Under the pieces are notes generated by a model. The model saw nothing but the letters and a program-made list of their open reading frames with translations. It made no database searches and was not told the origin of the DNA. A stretch of 64,000 nucleotides of DNA. Origin: Lotus japonicus (Eukaryota; Streptophyta; Magnoliopsida; Fabales; Fabaceae). A program made the position numbers and the translations under genes. The stretch lies in assembly GCF_012489685.1 (NCBI RefSeq), contig NC_080044.1, positions 18,084,369 to 18,148,368 of the forward strand, in the 5' to 3' direction. The stretch's first letter is position 1. Every line of letters begins with the position of its first letter. This document shows positions 23,323 to 34,676 of the stretch, piece after piece.

Positions 23323-24345
23323 GTTAAATCATCCCTGTTATTTGGTTGGTTGCCTCACGGTCACTCACTCCCTTGTTACTCTTGTTCATATTGCAAAATT
23401 TTCTTTGCAAAAGGAACTATACTCAGTGGAGCTATTTATGTCCCCTTATGTGTTAGCTAGGGAGGTGCTCAACATGAATATGAGACCGTATGGAATTTGG
23501 ATAAACTTCTCAATAGATATTGATTGAAAAGAATTGAAATCATTAGCCTTGTCCAAGCCTTAGTAATACACACCTTCACGCTCTCTAAGATCTCCATGGA
23601 TCATGCTCCACCCACCTACACAAAACACAACAAACGAAAAAACGCACAATTTTTTTGGTAAAAAGAACAAAACTTTATTGAGTAATCAAACATGGGGGTT
23701 ACGACCATGGCTACTTACCCTGCTTGTGGGTAGAACTGAGTGAACTCAGCCTGGTGAGCCAATGAAAGTATCATCCTTCGACATGGAGATGCCATGAGAT
23801 GTTTAGAGTTTCAGGTCAGAGCCAAAATTTGAAGATATAAAAAAAAATCGCATGTAATAAATTTTTTGAATGATTTGGTTTTAAATCAAAATAAATTAAT
23901 TAATATTCTAAAAATAAACAATAAGATAAATTAAGATAAAATCATGAAATAAACAACCTAAATCCTAATCAAATCTAAGATTTTAAAAGGTACTAAATAA
24001 ATATAGATAAAAACTATCAAAATCTAGTAAATCCCAATAAAAACTCATAAAATCCTAAATTAATTAAAAATCCGAAAATTGAATAAATATACCACAAAAA
24101 TTAATTAATACTCCAAAAATAAATAAAAAATAAATTAAGATAAAATCAAGAAATAAACAACTTAAATCCTAATCAAATCTCAAATTTAAAATGTATTTTT
24201 TTTATGAGAATTAACCTGAGAATGACACATGAATTTTTTTTTATGAGAATTAACGTGGGAATGACACGTCACTAAGAATTAACGTGAGAATGACACGTCA
24301 CTAAATCAGCCTGATAGGAGTTCTTCTTTTCTAATATATATTGAT

Positions 24346-24549
24346 TGATCTTGGATATTAGGGAATTATATATATTGAAATACAAAATATTAAATAATAT
24401 AATTTACTTAAAATCTTTTGTTAAATAATAAAAGAGCTAAATCTATTAACTCAAATAATAATATTGGGTTATTAGGTTGTTATAAAAACTGAAAGTATCA
24501 AATTAATTAAATTTATTATACATATAATTTTACTAACACTTAAATTAAA
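24346..24549. other. AT-rich spacer
   Basis: No gene was seen. The first 50 bp are the right flank of the Helitron (TTGGATATTAGGGAAT and following). Confidence 0.5.
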
Positions 24550-24734
24550 CAGTTTAATTTTGATGCACCGACGGTGTAAAGTTTTTTTTACACCGTCAAC
24601 CAATCAGATTTCAAGGATGTGACATGTCAATTAAAGAAAATTAAATGAAAAGAGAGATTTTCTCACATTCTTGAAATCTGATTGGTTGACGGTGTAAAAA
24701 AACTTTACACCGTCGGTGCATCAAACTTTTTCTC
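24550..24734. mobile_element. Mutator-type MITE, ~185 bp
   Basis: Inverted arms of about 55 bp share GATGCACCGACGGTGTAAAG and CCGTCAACCAATCAGATTTC. A 9-bp repeat TAAATTAAA lies at 24541-24549 and 24735-24743. The outermost ~10 bp of the arms match poorly, so the exact ends are slightly uncertain. Confidence 0.78.
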
Positions 24735-24879
24735 TAAATTAAATTCAGTATTTTAATCTGAAATTTTTATAAAATCAATTTCTTGGGGTGAGGAAAAATT
24801 TAAAAAATCTGGTATTAAGCTCATATCATTCACGTGGAAGGAAAACCCTAATCATATCTAAGTTATTTGATATTTATTA

Positions 24880-25073
24880 GAGTTTAATGGATATGCACTG
24901 ACAGTGTAAAATAGTTTTACACAGTCATCCAATAAAAACATGCCACATAGGAGAGATAATTACATTTGACTTTAATTTTAATTAAAAGAATAAGATATTT
25001 TATGATTTGGCGGAATTCAATTGGATGTCTGTGTAAAACTATTTTACACTGTCAGTGCATATCCATTAAACTC
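24880..25073. mobile_element. Mutator-type MITE, 194 bp
   Basis: Arms begin GAGTTTAATGGATATGCACT and continue through CAGTGTAAAATAGTTTTACA. An exact 9-bp target duplication TATTTATTA lies at 24871-24879 and 25074-25082. It is related in design to the MITE 150 bp to the left (a hairpin with GGTGTAAA/AGTGTAAA near the tip of each arm). Confidence 0.92.
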
Positions 25074-25082
25074 TATTTATTA

Positions 25083-26958
25083 AACAATTTAAAATGGAAT
25101 TGGGAACATCTTTTTAATTAATGAAATATAAAAATCTTTTGAATAAAAAACATATTTTTTGGAACATATAATCAAAGATCTGTATCATTTAAGTAGAGCA
25201 ACCCCTTATTTTTAAAAGGGACCTTATATGTTTAAAAGATTGTAAAACTGATATTTTTACATAAAAATAAGGGATATATTCAAAAATTTAGCACGTATTT
25301 AAGATTTTAATCTAAGACAAAAGAACAGATTTTAGAAAAATATTGCAAAATATTATGGAGCTGATGTTTTCTCCTCGGCTAACATTTTGAAAAAAACATA
25401 ATAAAAATACTAAAGCCAACATCACAAATTTCATTAACCAAAACCAAACACAAAATGTGGGAGGAGAAAGAATATTCAAATGTAAAAATATTCATTCACG
25501 TGCATTCTATTTTATTTTATAGTTTAATATCATTCAAAATACATCTTATGTGCAACATGTAAAATGTTCCTTCCCATAAGATCTTTTAGCGTTTTAAATA
25601 TAGATTACATATGTAATAATAATATGGAAATTATTAGATAATTATTTATAATTTCAAAAAATGCAACAATATTAAAAAATAATAACTTTCAAGTGTGAAT
25701 TTCTTCTAAGAATAAAAATCTTAATATGCTTAATTTGAACCATGTGAAAGTTCCACCATGTGAAAGTTTTTTACCCTTTAATTTGAACAATAAAGAAATC
25801 AATCCAATATTTTTCCCACAACCCACACTATTGCCGCTTGATCTGATAGGCATTATCGAGTTCCCAATTATTTTGGAGCATCAAAATTCCATTGAATATG
25901 AAGCTCATTCATTTTACATGCAACACAGAATAGATCGAAGAATGAAAAATCAAGGAATGGCTTCTTTTCTCCTAGGTTTATATGATTTCATGCTCAATAA
26001 TCCAATGCATTGCTAGTTCCCGTTGAAGCCTGCAAATCATTATAAGAATAAGCCATAATGTATAAGAACTTAGAGAATAGTTGTTGTAATCTACGGATGC
26101 AACATGAAAAAAAATGACAAGCCAATGACATTAAAAGATTCAAAGAAATTTAGGCAAGAATTTGAAACATATTGATTCTAGTTAAGACAGTACCAAACAC
26201 CTAATAGAATGCAATTTTTTTTTTGTTATTATTTGAAATTTTAACAGATAGATATTACTTATCAAACTTATTTTTCTATTTAGTAAGTATTAGAAATTTT
26301 AAAAGATATTATTGCATCTAACCCCGTTGATTCAATTTGAGAAACCAATAATTTCAAAAAAAAAGTACCTATCCATGATAAGACTGTTTTCATGGCCGTA
26401 TATGATCAAGTTTGTGAGGCTAATAATCTCATAAGCCCTCATATGCTATATACCGAGATGGGAATAGAGGTTTCTAACATAACATTGCTAGTAGTAGATA
26501 TTGAGCTTGATTATGAACCTTGGAAGGCAACCACTTCTCAACTATGGAAATAGATATCAATGAACTTCCACAAACCAAATCAGCAGCAGTTATGTACTTG
26601 AAAATAGAGTAAAGGACCAGTCTTGAGGGAGAATAAAGCATGCAAGGAATGACCATCATGATCAATTCATTCCCCCCTTCGTACCCTACATTTAACATTT
26701 TAGCAAGTGAAAGTCAGTCAGGTAGATAACAGTTTAAAGAGTAGTAGGGAAACAATAACTCATCTACAAAAGGAATAAAGAAAATTATGATCCTGACAAC
26801 CCACACTACTTCAAAAAATTAAGAAGGATGCCTCTGGGTCTGGGTTGTTATTCTCTTACCCAAACTAGATTTCAGAGCAAAGAATCAAGTCTTATTTATC
26901 TATCTGGATTTCAAACACCCTACACGATACACATTGTAAGTGCTGAAAACGATAAGAG
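25083..26958. other. AT-rich intergenic DNA, no supported gene
   Basis: Small open frames near 25726-26016 (+) and 26474-26698 (-) show no recognisable motif, and I do not call them. No repeats with clear ends were found. Confidence 0.4.
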
Positions 26959-26966
26959 ATCGCAGC

Positions 26967-27137
26967 CAGGGTTGTCAAATTGCAATCGCGGACCATCGCA
27001 GTGAGCCAAAAATCCGCTATTTCGGCCGCTATTTAGCAGCGAATAGCGGGAATAGCGCGCTATAGTGAGCAATAGCGGCATCGCGATTAGCTAAAAATCC
27101 GCTATGCTATAGCGGCGCCCGCTATTTGATAACACTG
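26967..27137. mobile_element. hAT-type MITE, 171 bp
   Basis: Ends are CAGGGTTGTCAAAT and, on the other strand, CAGTGTTATCAAAT. An exact 8-bp target duplication ATCGCAGC lies at 26959-26966 and 27138-27145. The interior is built of ATAGCGG/CCGCTAT motifs in both orientations. Confidence 0.92.
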
Positions 27138-27419
27138 ATCGCAGCCTACCACAATCTATTTTAGCAGTATCAGACTATCAGCAAAAAGTGATTAATCTAT
27201 TTTCAAGCTCTGAGAGGCATAAATCACATTTTGAAGTTGAACTAAACCCAGCATAAGGATTGGGTACCTCTTGCTATTGGTAAAGTGAAAGCAACGAAAA
27301 TGGGAATATGGAAGAAAACCTTATATCCAAAGTCCAAACTAATAAGGCATATACAAATATGCATTACTTTTCAGTTTTTCAACAGTTAAGGCATATACAA
27401 GAAACAATGTAGAATCTGG

Positions 27420-27787
27420 TGGACGGTATGGGGGTCGTGGTATGGACTGTATCGTGTTTGCGTAACAGATTAGTCTTCTCAAATGAGCCTCCTGACTGGG
27501 ACAATGTGTTAGATGCAATTCAATGGAAGGCTTGGTTGTGCGTGTATGGCTCAGCTCTAACGGGACCGGATGCGGGGGTGGATAGCGAGCTTTACGTCTT
27601 ATGACCCTGAGGGTTGTTTTGCTTCCAAAGACCTGCATTGTGCCTATTATATGATGGAGTCTAAACATGTTTGGGTTTATTAGCTGGATGATGTTTATTG
27701 TCGTCTGATGGAAGAGCCATTTTTTTCTTGTTGGAGGATTCCTCTCTAGAAATTGTTTTTGATCCGTGGGTTAACTTGACTTCTGTA
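27420..27787 (+). pseudogene. LINE ORF2 C-terminal fragment
   Basis: The plus-strand frame GVVVWTVSCLRNRLVFSN with WDNVLDAIQWKAWLC resembles the last conserved segment of plant L1-type ORF2 (VxWxIWLxRNxxxFN, then IKxxSWxW). The 3' sequence is interrupted at 27788 by a Helitron and seems to resume at 32595 with GGGGTGGTGCTTAGTTGG. Confidence 0.55.
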
Positions 27788-28853
27788 CTACTAGTGTTCT
27801 TTACCCGTGCGTTGCACGACGATTAAATTTATTGTAAAGATGAATCAGTAGAAATATGTTTTGACTTAGTTTAGGCTCTTTTAAGTAAGTAGAACAGATA
27901 TGAAACCGAACATATGTTACAAACATGTAGATGAATGCACCACAGTAAATATATTAATTTGATGAGGTTGTATAGACCTCACAATGTCAACATTTGAATA
28001 GTAATAAGAACCAAGTTTTTAAGGAATGCATTACATTGAAATTGAAATAAGATAAACATAACAATGGCAACAACATGAACCCATATTAGAAGTTGTAGTC
28101 CATGATTAATGATAAAAACTTCATAACCTATCTTGTTGTCAATCAAGCATATTTGAGCTATAGAACCTACAAAGAAAAAAATTATATAAGAGTAATAATC
28201 AGTAACCAATACAAATATAAATTGTCTATAATTTGAAAATGTTAAACAAACCTTATAAAAACTACAAAGTAACAAATAGGTCAGAGGAAAAGAAATTTAG
28301 ACCGTATGTAGGGGAAAGAATGATAAATAAATAAATAAGGTAATATGAATATATCAATATTAGGATTCCTAATCTACGAAATTTATGTTGTTCCAACTTA
28401 TTTTGATTATAGGATAAAACTCTACACAATTATTATTTAGATTTTATTCGAATATTAATTATATTTTTATCATTAAAACGTGGATTTCCTCCAAAAAATA
28501 GGATTGGAAAAAAATGAAGTTTCAGAAGTTGTTGTAAAGAAAATTAAAGGTAACACTGAATACTGGTTGATCAATAGTAGAGCATATCTTGCATAATTTA
28601 TCTTTGAATAATTAAAAAAAAAGTAAATTTATGTATGGTTGATTGATTTAATTCCATAATAGATGCAACCACAAGATTACTTAAAATTAGATTTAAAAAA
28701 AAAAACTGATTGAATAACTTCTCTGATATTCATTTAAAAAATTCTTTTTTTCATAAATACGAATCAGGTTTTAAAATTTTAGTCAAACCTTAATTAATTG
28801 TTTAGATTTTAAAAATGGAAGGTTAATTATGGTAGATTGATAAAAATTAGGTA

Positions 28854-30958
28854 ATGGCAAGCCCCACTGGCTCTGCTAGGGTTTCAAAGAATCTTGGAGG
28901 AAGATCAGGAGGAAGAAGACGTTACTGGAACGATGCAGATGCTTCCAACTCTCGAGATGGCTTTACGCTGTTCGTGGACGGCCTGGATGACAACGTGAAA
29001 TACAAGCAGCTGAGGAGGGAATTTGAAAAATTCGGGGAGGTAGAGAGGGTGTACATTCCCAGGTACAAGAGAAAAGGAAGAAGGCTTAGATTTGGTTTCA
29101 TACACTTTAGCTCAAGGAAGGATGGCACCAGAGCAATGGAGAACTGGCATAGGCGAAGGTTTTATAGTACGTTCTTGACTGTACTCCCGGCAAGGTTCCC
29201 CATGCCGAGAAGGAGAAATCGAACAGAATTTGAGAACAGGGACCGAAATGCCAGAAGAATGTTTTGGAAACGCAAAGAGACAGGGGCGACAAATGGAGAA
29301 GAACATGGACGGAAAAAACAAAGGATCAGAAAGGAATGGAGCAGGAAAACAAGAATTCGAAAGGAATGGAGGATTAAGAGTAATCCTCTAATTCAATCTG
29401 AGCAAGATATTGACTGGAACCGAACGAAGGTAACTAGGAATACCAAGTTGTCCAAGGCTGCGATCATAAGTTTGAAGACTCTGGAGAGTGCAGGCGAAAT
29501 TCAGTTGATGCTGGAGAGAAAGGGATGGGGTGAGGCTGTTGTAAAATCTTTCGGAGCCTTAGAAAGAGTGGTTGAGTTCCATTCAGAAAAGGACTGTGAA
29601 GACTTCATTTTGGGATGGAATGGGGAGACAGAGTGTTGGTTTGAGGCGGTGCGACGGGCAGAATCGTGGGAATACCCCAAAAGCTTCCTAACTTGGTTGA
29701 AAATCTGGAAAGCGCCGATAGGTTTCTGGACTGTTGAATTCTTTGCAAAACTCGTTGGGAGCCTGGGCACTATGATATCTTTTGAGGAAAATGGTGAAAA
29801 TGAGGGATACGAAGTTGCGAGAATTTTGATCCAGGCAAATGATCCAATTCTAGAGAATGTTAGCATTCCTGTTTGTGTTGATGGTAGAGAATTGAATATA
29901 TGGATTGAAGTTGAACGAACAGAACCAAATTGCAGGATCAATCATCACAAATTCATGACACCGGAAAACTCCTTTGTAGCTGAATCAGAGGGGATGAGAT
30001 CGCCGGCGACGGAGAAGGAGAACCATCGGAAGAGTCACCGGAAGAGATAGGGACAAACTCATTAGTGGGCGGCGCATTGGAATTAGTGGGCGGCGCATTG
30101 GAAACCCACAAAAGTAATGATTACAGTGGCATGGGGGACAATAACGCCTTGATGATCTTTACAAGGAATGCTGAATGGACTACGTCAATGTGGGGGGCCC
30201 AGGAAGTCGCAGAGTCAGTTGGTTTGAATATAAATATATTTGGGTGGGAGATATTTGTATGTAACAACTTGATGAGACTTGAGATTCCTACAGAAGGAAG
30301 GAATTTATTTTTATTTGGGTGCAGCTTTCCAATTAATAATAGGCCTTATATCAATAGTGGACTTTCTACATTTTTATGGGCCATTCAGAGTAGTTTCAGG
30401 CCACTCCAGTCTTTCATTAGTGGGCCTGGCGAGTCTAGCTCAAATGCTCATATGCAGGATTTTTTGAGTGATAAAGAAGGGGAGGTGGATCTAGAATGTT
30501 CTTTCCCTTCTGCCCTGATGCAAGAGGACATGGGTTTTGATTCCCAACAAGAGATTGGCGAGGACAGCGAGGAGGAAGGAACTGAATGTGATTCTCTCTC
30601 ACACATTTGTCAATTGGCCAGGAAAGGAGTGAGTAGGAAAAGCAAGCTCAAGGCTTTGGAGACAATAGACAACGATAGAGCTCAGAAGGCCTACACGGGA
30701 AGAAAAAGAGGGAGGAAGCCAAGATCAGAAGTGGGCTCTGCTATTCTTAGAGAAGTGAACGATGGTGTAACAGGTGTTGACCCCATGATTGCAAGCTTAC
30801 AAGCTTCTGCAGAAAGAGCGAACTCTGGCGCTTACTTCACTAGGGCGACAAAAGCTTGGCTACTAGGAAAATCAGCAGGGCTACGCTATCCTGGTTCTGA
30901 CGAAGAAGCAATTAGGGGTCTTGCAGCGGAATTGGAAGAGGACAGACCTGTAACCTGA
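28854..30958 (+). pseudogene. LINE ORF1 protein (RRM plus DUF4283-like), one frameshift
   Basis: The first open part (398 codons) begins with a basic, Gly/Arg-rich leader. It then has an RNA recognition motif at about residues 33-110: RNP2 is LFVDGL, RNP1 is RLRFGFIHF. A DUF4283-like region follows (WYF-type segment ending PKSFLTWLKIWKAPIGFWTV). After a one-base shift near 29995 the frame used downstream continues as an acidic segment with two copies of LVGGALE, then a C-terminal basic tail RKRGRKPRSEVGS. Plant L1 ORF1 proteins bind the element RNA and often carry an RRM. The frame change truncates the protein at 30050. Confidence 0.8.
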
Positions 30959-30965
30959 GGTCTGG

Positions 30966-31540
30966 TTGGGGATTGTTCGCTGTTGGCGGACCTGGCTCGT
31001 GTGTGGTTTAGGTGGTGCGGAGAAAAGTCGGTCAGTCAAAGATGCAATAAGGATAGCAAAAGTGGAAGTGTGGCTTCTTCAAGAGTCCAAATTGGGGGAA
31101 GAGAAATTGAGAATAGGATGGAAGCTGTTTCAATCTCTGAATATGCAAGGAGAGCTAATTCATGCCAATGGATCCGCAGGAGGGTTGGTGACATGTTGGG
31201 GCCCTTCGAAAATCATAGAGGAAGAGGTGGTGAAAAATAGCATAACTTTGGTATTCTAGTCGCAAGTTGTACATATTTCTGTCCTTATTGTTGTGGTAAA
31301 CATTTACTATCCAAATAATGTTTTTGAGAGGAGAACTGATCTGGAAAATCTGATCGAGGTGTTGAGCACATAGGGACCTGATGTGTGTGAGTGTTTATGG
31401 GTGATCTTTTTGGTTCTACGAACCATGGGGAAAAAAGAGGGGGAATAGATGAATTGGTCATATTTCTATACAACTTCGTTGAGGGATTGAATTTAATTGA
31501 CCTCTATCTAGCTAATGGAGACTTTAATTGGTTTTTTTCG
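30966..31540 (+). pseudogene. LINE ORF2 start: apurinic endonuclease fragment, decayed
   Basis: Codons read GLGGAEKSRSVKDAIRIAKV, VWLLQESKL and GSAGGLVTCWGPSKI, the N-terminal pattern of L1 endonuclease (W.RGLG..K...V, then E.K, then GG....W). It continues with stops and shifts through NLIDLYLANGDFNWF. There the domain and the rest of ORF2 are lost. Confidence 0.75.
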
Positions 31541-32006
31541 TGAAGCTATAGCGGAAGCAAGGCGCTCTAGCCAAATGTGGGGCTATTTATTCAAGACTTT
31601 GTACTACCTCAATAGTCCCATAGGAGCTTAATGTTTCTGGACCTGGCGTGTTGTTGAATCTTGAAGAGTTGCTTAGTGGGACACTTAGAGTCAAGTGCTA
31701 GTTTTATTTTCTGTTATTGTTTGTGCTATTTGGGTCTGTATTTCGAAAGTGTGTTGTAATTGATAGAGGATATTGTGGTCCTTTGTTGGGGGTGAGCTTA
31801 TGGTTGAGTACTCTTTTTCCTCCCCTTGGGTTTTTCCCTCTGGGTTTTTCCAAGGGAGGTTTTAACGAGGCTTGTCCATGAGTTGGTTAACACTGTCTGT
31901 TAGTTCCTCTTCAGCACAGATATTTTCACCCACTATGAGAGGGTTGTTCTCATAGATCACTTTTTAGTTTCAATAATAATAGCATCTTTGTTCTCAAAAA
32001 AAAAAA
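31541..32006 (+). other. LINE 3' untranslated region and poly(A)
   Basis: The sequence is non-coding and GT-rich with TTGTAATTG, and ends in AATAATAATAGCATC followed by an A run at 31996-32008. It is joined directly to the endonuclease fragment by an internal deletion. Confidence 0.6.
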
Positions 32007-32635
32007 AATTATGGTAGATTGATTTAATCTACTTGAATTTGAATATTGATTTTTTTGAACGAAGCAAATTTGAATATTTATTTCAGATATATAACTTCTA
32101 TAATTGGAGCGAAAAACAGTTTGAACAACATAAAAAAAATATTTGTATAACAAATTTTTTTTGAAATAAGAATACTAATGAATTAATGCAATATACGTAT
32201 AAGAAAATGTAATATTAAAAATCGTACAACGAAAGCCAAAATCCATTTTTAGCATTAAAGGATAGTTTTAAAAAAATATACGAAAAAGAATAATATTTTG
32301 AATGATTATTTCATAAGTAATTTGTGATGAGTGGAGATGTTTTATTCAGCATTAATGAACGGTTTAAAAAATCATTAAACAACAATTAATAAGTTATTTC
32401 AATATTATTTGAATGCTTCACAATGATTGGACATAAAACTAAAATCAAAGAGAAATTAATCTCACCATAAATTAGTTAAAATGAATTAGAGCTTGACATT
32501 TGTCAGCTAAAGAGGAGGGTAGGTGAGAGTAAACTTGGGAGTGCCAACTCATCTAAGTGGGTCTCACAGAGTTCTTCTTTTCTATAGTATATAGATGGGG
32601 TGGTGCTTAGTTGGATTAGCAGGATTGTTTGCTGT

Positions 32636-32675
32636 TGTATATACTAGGATTATACCCGTGCGTTGCATGTAGGGT
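32636..32675 (+). mobile_element. Helitron2-like left terminus
   Basis: TATACTAGGATTATACCCGTGCG then TTGCATGTAG lies only about 40 bp after the right end of the previous Helitron. A paired right end was not found. Gene-like exons on the minus strand follow at 34690-37250 and may be its cargo. Confidence 0.5.
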
Positions 32676-34676
32676 ACAAGGTTTTCATTTTGAACATGAT
32701 TATTTTGATATACACAACTTAATAGTTTGTTCATTAACGAAAAAAGAATGTCACGAAACCTCATTATACTCATTGGAATGTAGGTAATACAAAATCTAAT
32801 AATTTTTGTTGTTATTTATAATCACGTTTTATTGTATGCTACTATGCAAAAATTCCAATGGATAACTAATGAAAAAAAAACGGGTACACAATACAAGAGC
32901 ATTTTGGCGAATAGTGGTAACGTGAATTCGGGGCAAGCGACATACCACAAGAGTGAAGTATGACATTACATCTTACTGTAAATCTTAAGACATTGAGTAC
33001 ATGAGTCTAATCTCTTATTTTAGCTTTTTGCAACTTATACATATGAATTTACTTACATTGAAAATAAACAGGTCAAAATTGTGGTTTCAATAAATCTGAA
33101 CATTCAAACGTAAAGTAATACATATATTCATTGATGATATGTGGGTGTGCCACAAATAGAGCCGGAGAAACTATTGTCCCATTGTGATATCAAGTATGCT
33201 AGATTTTTTTCCTTATAAAAAATGAAAAAAAGGGTAGTCGGTTTGATATCAATCTAAAACTCAATTTAAACCTAAAATTTAAAACTAAAAAATCCGCCTC
33301 ATTATTATGGCAGAGATATTTATGATAATTTTTAAAAAAAGAAGCATACATAAGTGTGTGTTTGCTGTACTTGTTATCTCTCCCCTTCTTTACACATATA
33401 TAGATCATAAATGTGATGCACAGATCCTTAATACGTAATTTAATATGGTTTTATAACTCATTGTATTTTATAGGATCAACTGACTAAGCAGCAGACCCAA
33501 TTTAATACTCCCCCTCGTCCCTTTTTTAAGAAAAACTTTGACAAAATTACACAAACTAAGGAAACTAATAATTTTTATAAAATAAACTACTATACTTAAT
33601 TCCAATGATGTCTATTCCTTTTCACAAGAACAATCATGCTAGTTACCATAAATATTGACAATACCTATTGGGTGCTTGCAATTTTCCTCTAAATTTTTGC
33701 ATGGGGAATAAGTCTCTTTGCATTAGAATGAATTATTTGACTTAATTTTATAAGAGTGTTTCTTATAAAAAAGACCAAAAAAAATTTCCAAAGCGTTTCT
33801 TATAAAAAGGACTGAAGGGAGTAATTTATAATTTATTGCAAAGAATTGAAGTAACATATATGAGCTAATAAAAGACCCGAAAGTAAATCTTCAAATTATT
33901 ATTACTTTTCATAGATGATGATTACAGTAATAAAGAAAAATTAATGCAAGTTTTAATAAGGTTAGACTTCCTATTAGAGAGAAAAATTAACTAATAAATA
34001 AAGAGTCTTGTTATTGTCTTAAGCAATTGTTGTGTAAGACTTGGATTCATGTCTCTTTTCATGGTCTTTTACTCTTTTTAAAAATTTCTAAGACATTCTT
34101 TATTAATTGGCCAACTTGGTGGAAGTCATCTTTTGTTGTCTTGCTGCTTGGGCTCTATTTTAACACTCAAGTCAATTCATAGAAAAATGAAGTAAAAACT
34201 TTAAATAGAAAACCACCTCAGTAATATTAGGCTTATAACTATCAAATAAATCAAAAGATCTTTAACGATAAACCATTCTAGACCCAATGAAGTAAAAAAG
34301 ATGATATAAGGTTATTAATTATTACACTTTGCCCATTTTCAGTAGACCATTTTCCAGGAAATATCTTATGTAAGAAATTCATAGCAACAATCTAATATTT
34401 CTAAACTAAAATTTCTGAAAAACTTATAAATAATATCCTACCAAACGCCTGCTCAATAAATCTGCCCCAAAACGTATTAAATACTGAAGGTTTGCAGCAC
34501 TAAATACATCAAGATATATCTAGGTGGAGTCAAATTATGGACAGAACTAAAGAACTTTCAAAGAGGGCCCCCAAAAACTCAATAATGACTATGTCCAACA
34601 CAATCACATAGATTATCTATATCCTTGTTTGCAGTATTAGCAGAAAGCTCCCAGACAGCAAGTAAATAGGTCTAAA
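32676..34676. other. AT-rich, no gene seen
   Basis: I see no supported coding sequence. At 33508-33545 and 33755-33822 there is an inverted pair (CTCCC.T..GTCC.TTTTT.A.AAA versus TCTTATAAAAAGGACTGAAG) framing AT-rich DNA, consistent with a stowaway-like or other small MITE whose borders I cannot fix. Confidence 0.35.

Larger units (their letters stand above)
19201..24345 (+). mobile_element. Non-autonomous Helitron2-like element, ~5.1 kb
   Basis: The left end is CTAGTGTTTTTTACCCGCGCG then TTGCACGGGG; the right end is GTTCTTCTTTTCTAATATAT at about 24320-24345. The flanks (CAACCCATGAGG on the left, TTGGATATTAGGGAAT on the right) are contiguous in the similar sequence at 17600-17665, which supports both borders. 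The element is a sister of 12755-17315 in the opposite orientation. It carries a hAT MITE (19610-20292), a palindromic Mutator MITE (20545-20809) and subterminal repeats. I found no helicase gene. Confidence 0.75.
28842..32006 (+). mobile_element. L1-type LINE, internally deleted, with 17-bp target duplication
   Basis: The direct repeat AATTATGGTAGATTGAT lies at 28825-28841 and 32007-32023. A poly(A) run ends the element just before the right copy. The element holds ORF1 (28854-30958, frameshifted) and the start of ORF2 (about 30966-31540). It then runs into 3'-UTR-like sequence, so reverse transcriptase is missing. ORF1 starts only 12 bp after the left repeat, so the element is either 5' truncated just before the ATG or has a very short leader. 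Confidence 0.88.
27788..32594 (+). mobile_element. Helitron2-like element carrying a nested LINE
   Basis: The left end is ACTAGTGTTCTTTACCCGTGCG then TTGCACGACG. The right end is CATCTAAGTGGGTCTCACAG, then TTCTTCTTTTCTATAGTATA. The right end matches that at 2458. Without the 3.2-kb LINE inside, it is about 1.6 kb of non-coding AT-rich sequence. The flanks on both sides look like 3' LINE sequence, so it inserted into an older LINE. Confidence 0.65.

Noticed and set aside
25726..26016. 96-residue plus-strand frame
   Set aside because: There is no recognisable domain, splice context or promoter. A chance frame of this size is expected in AT-rich DNA.
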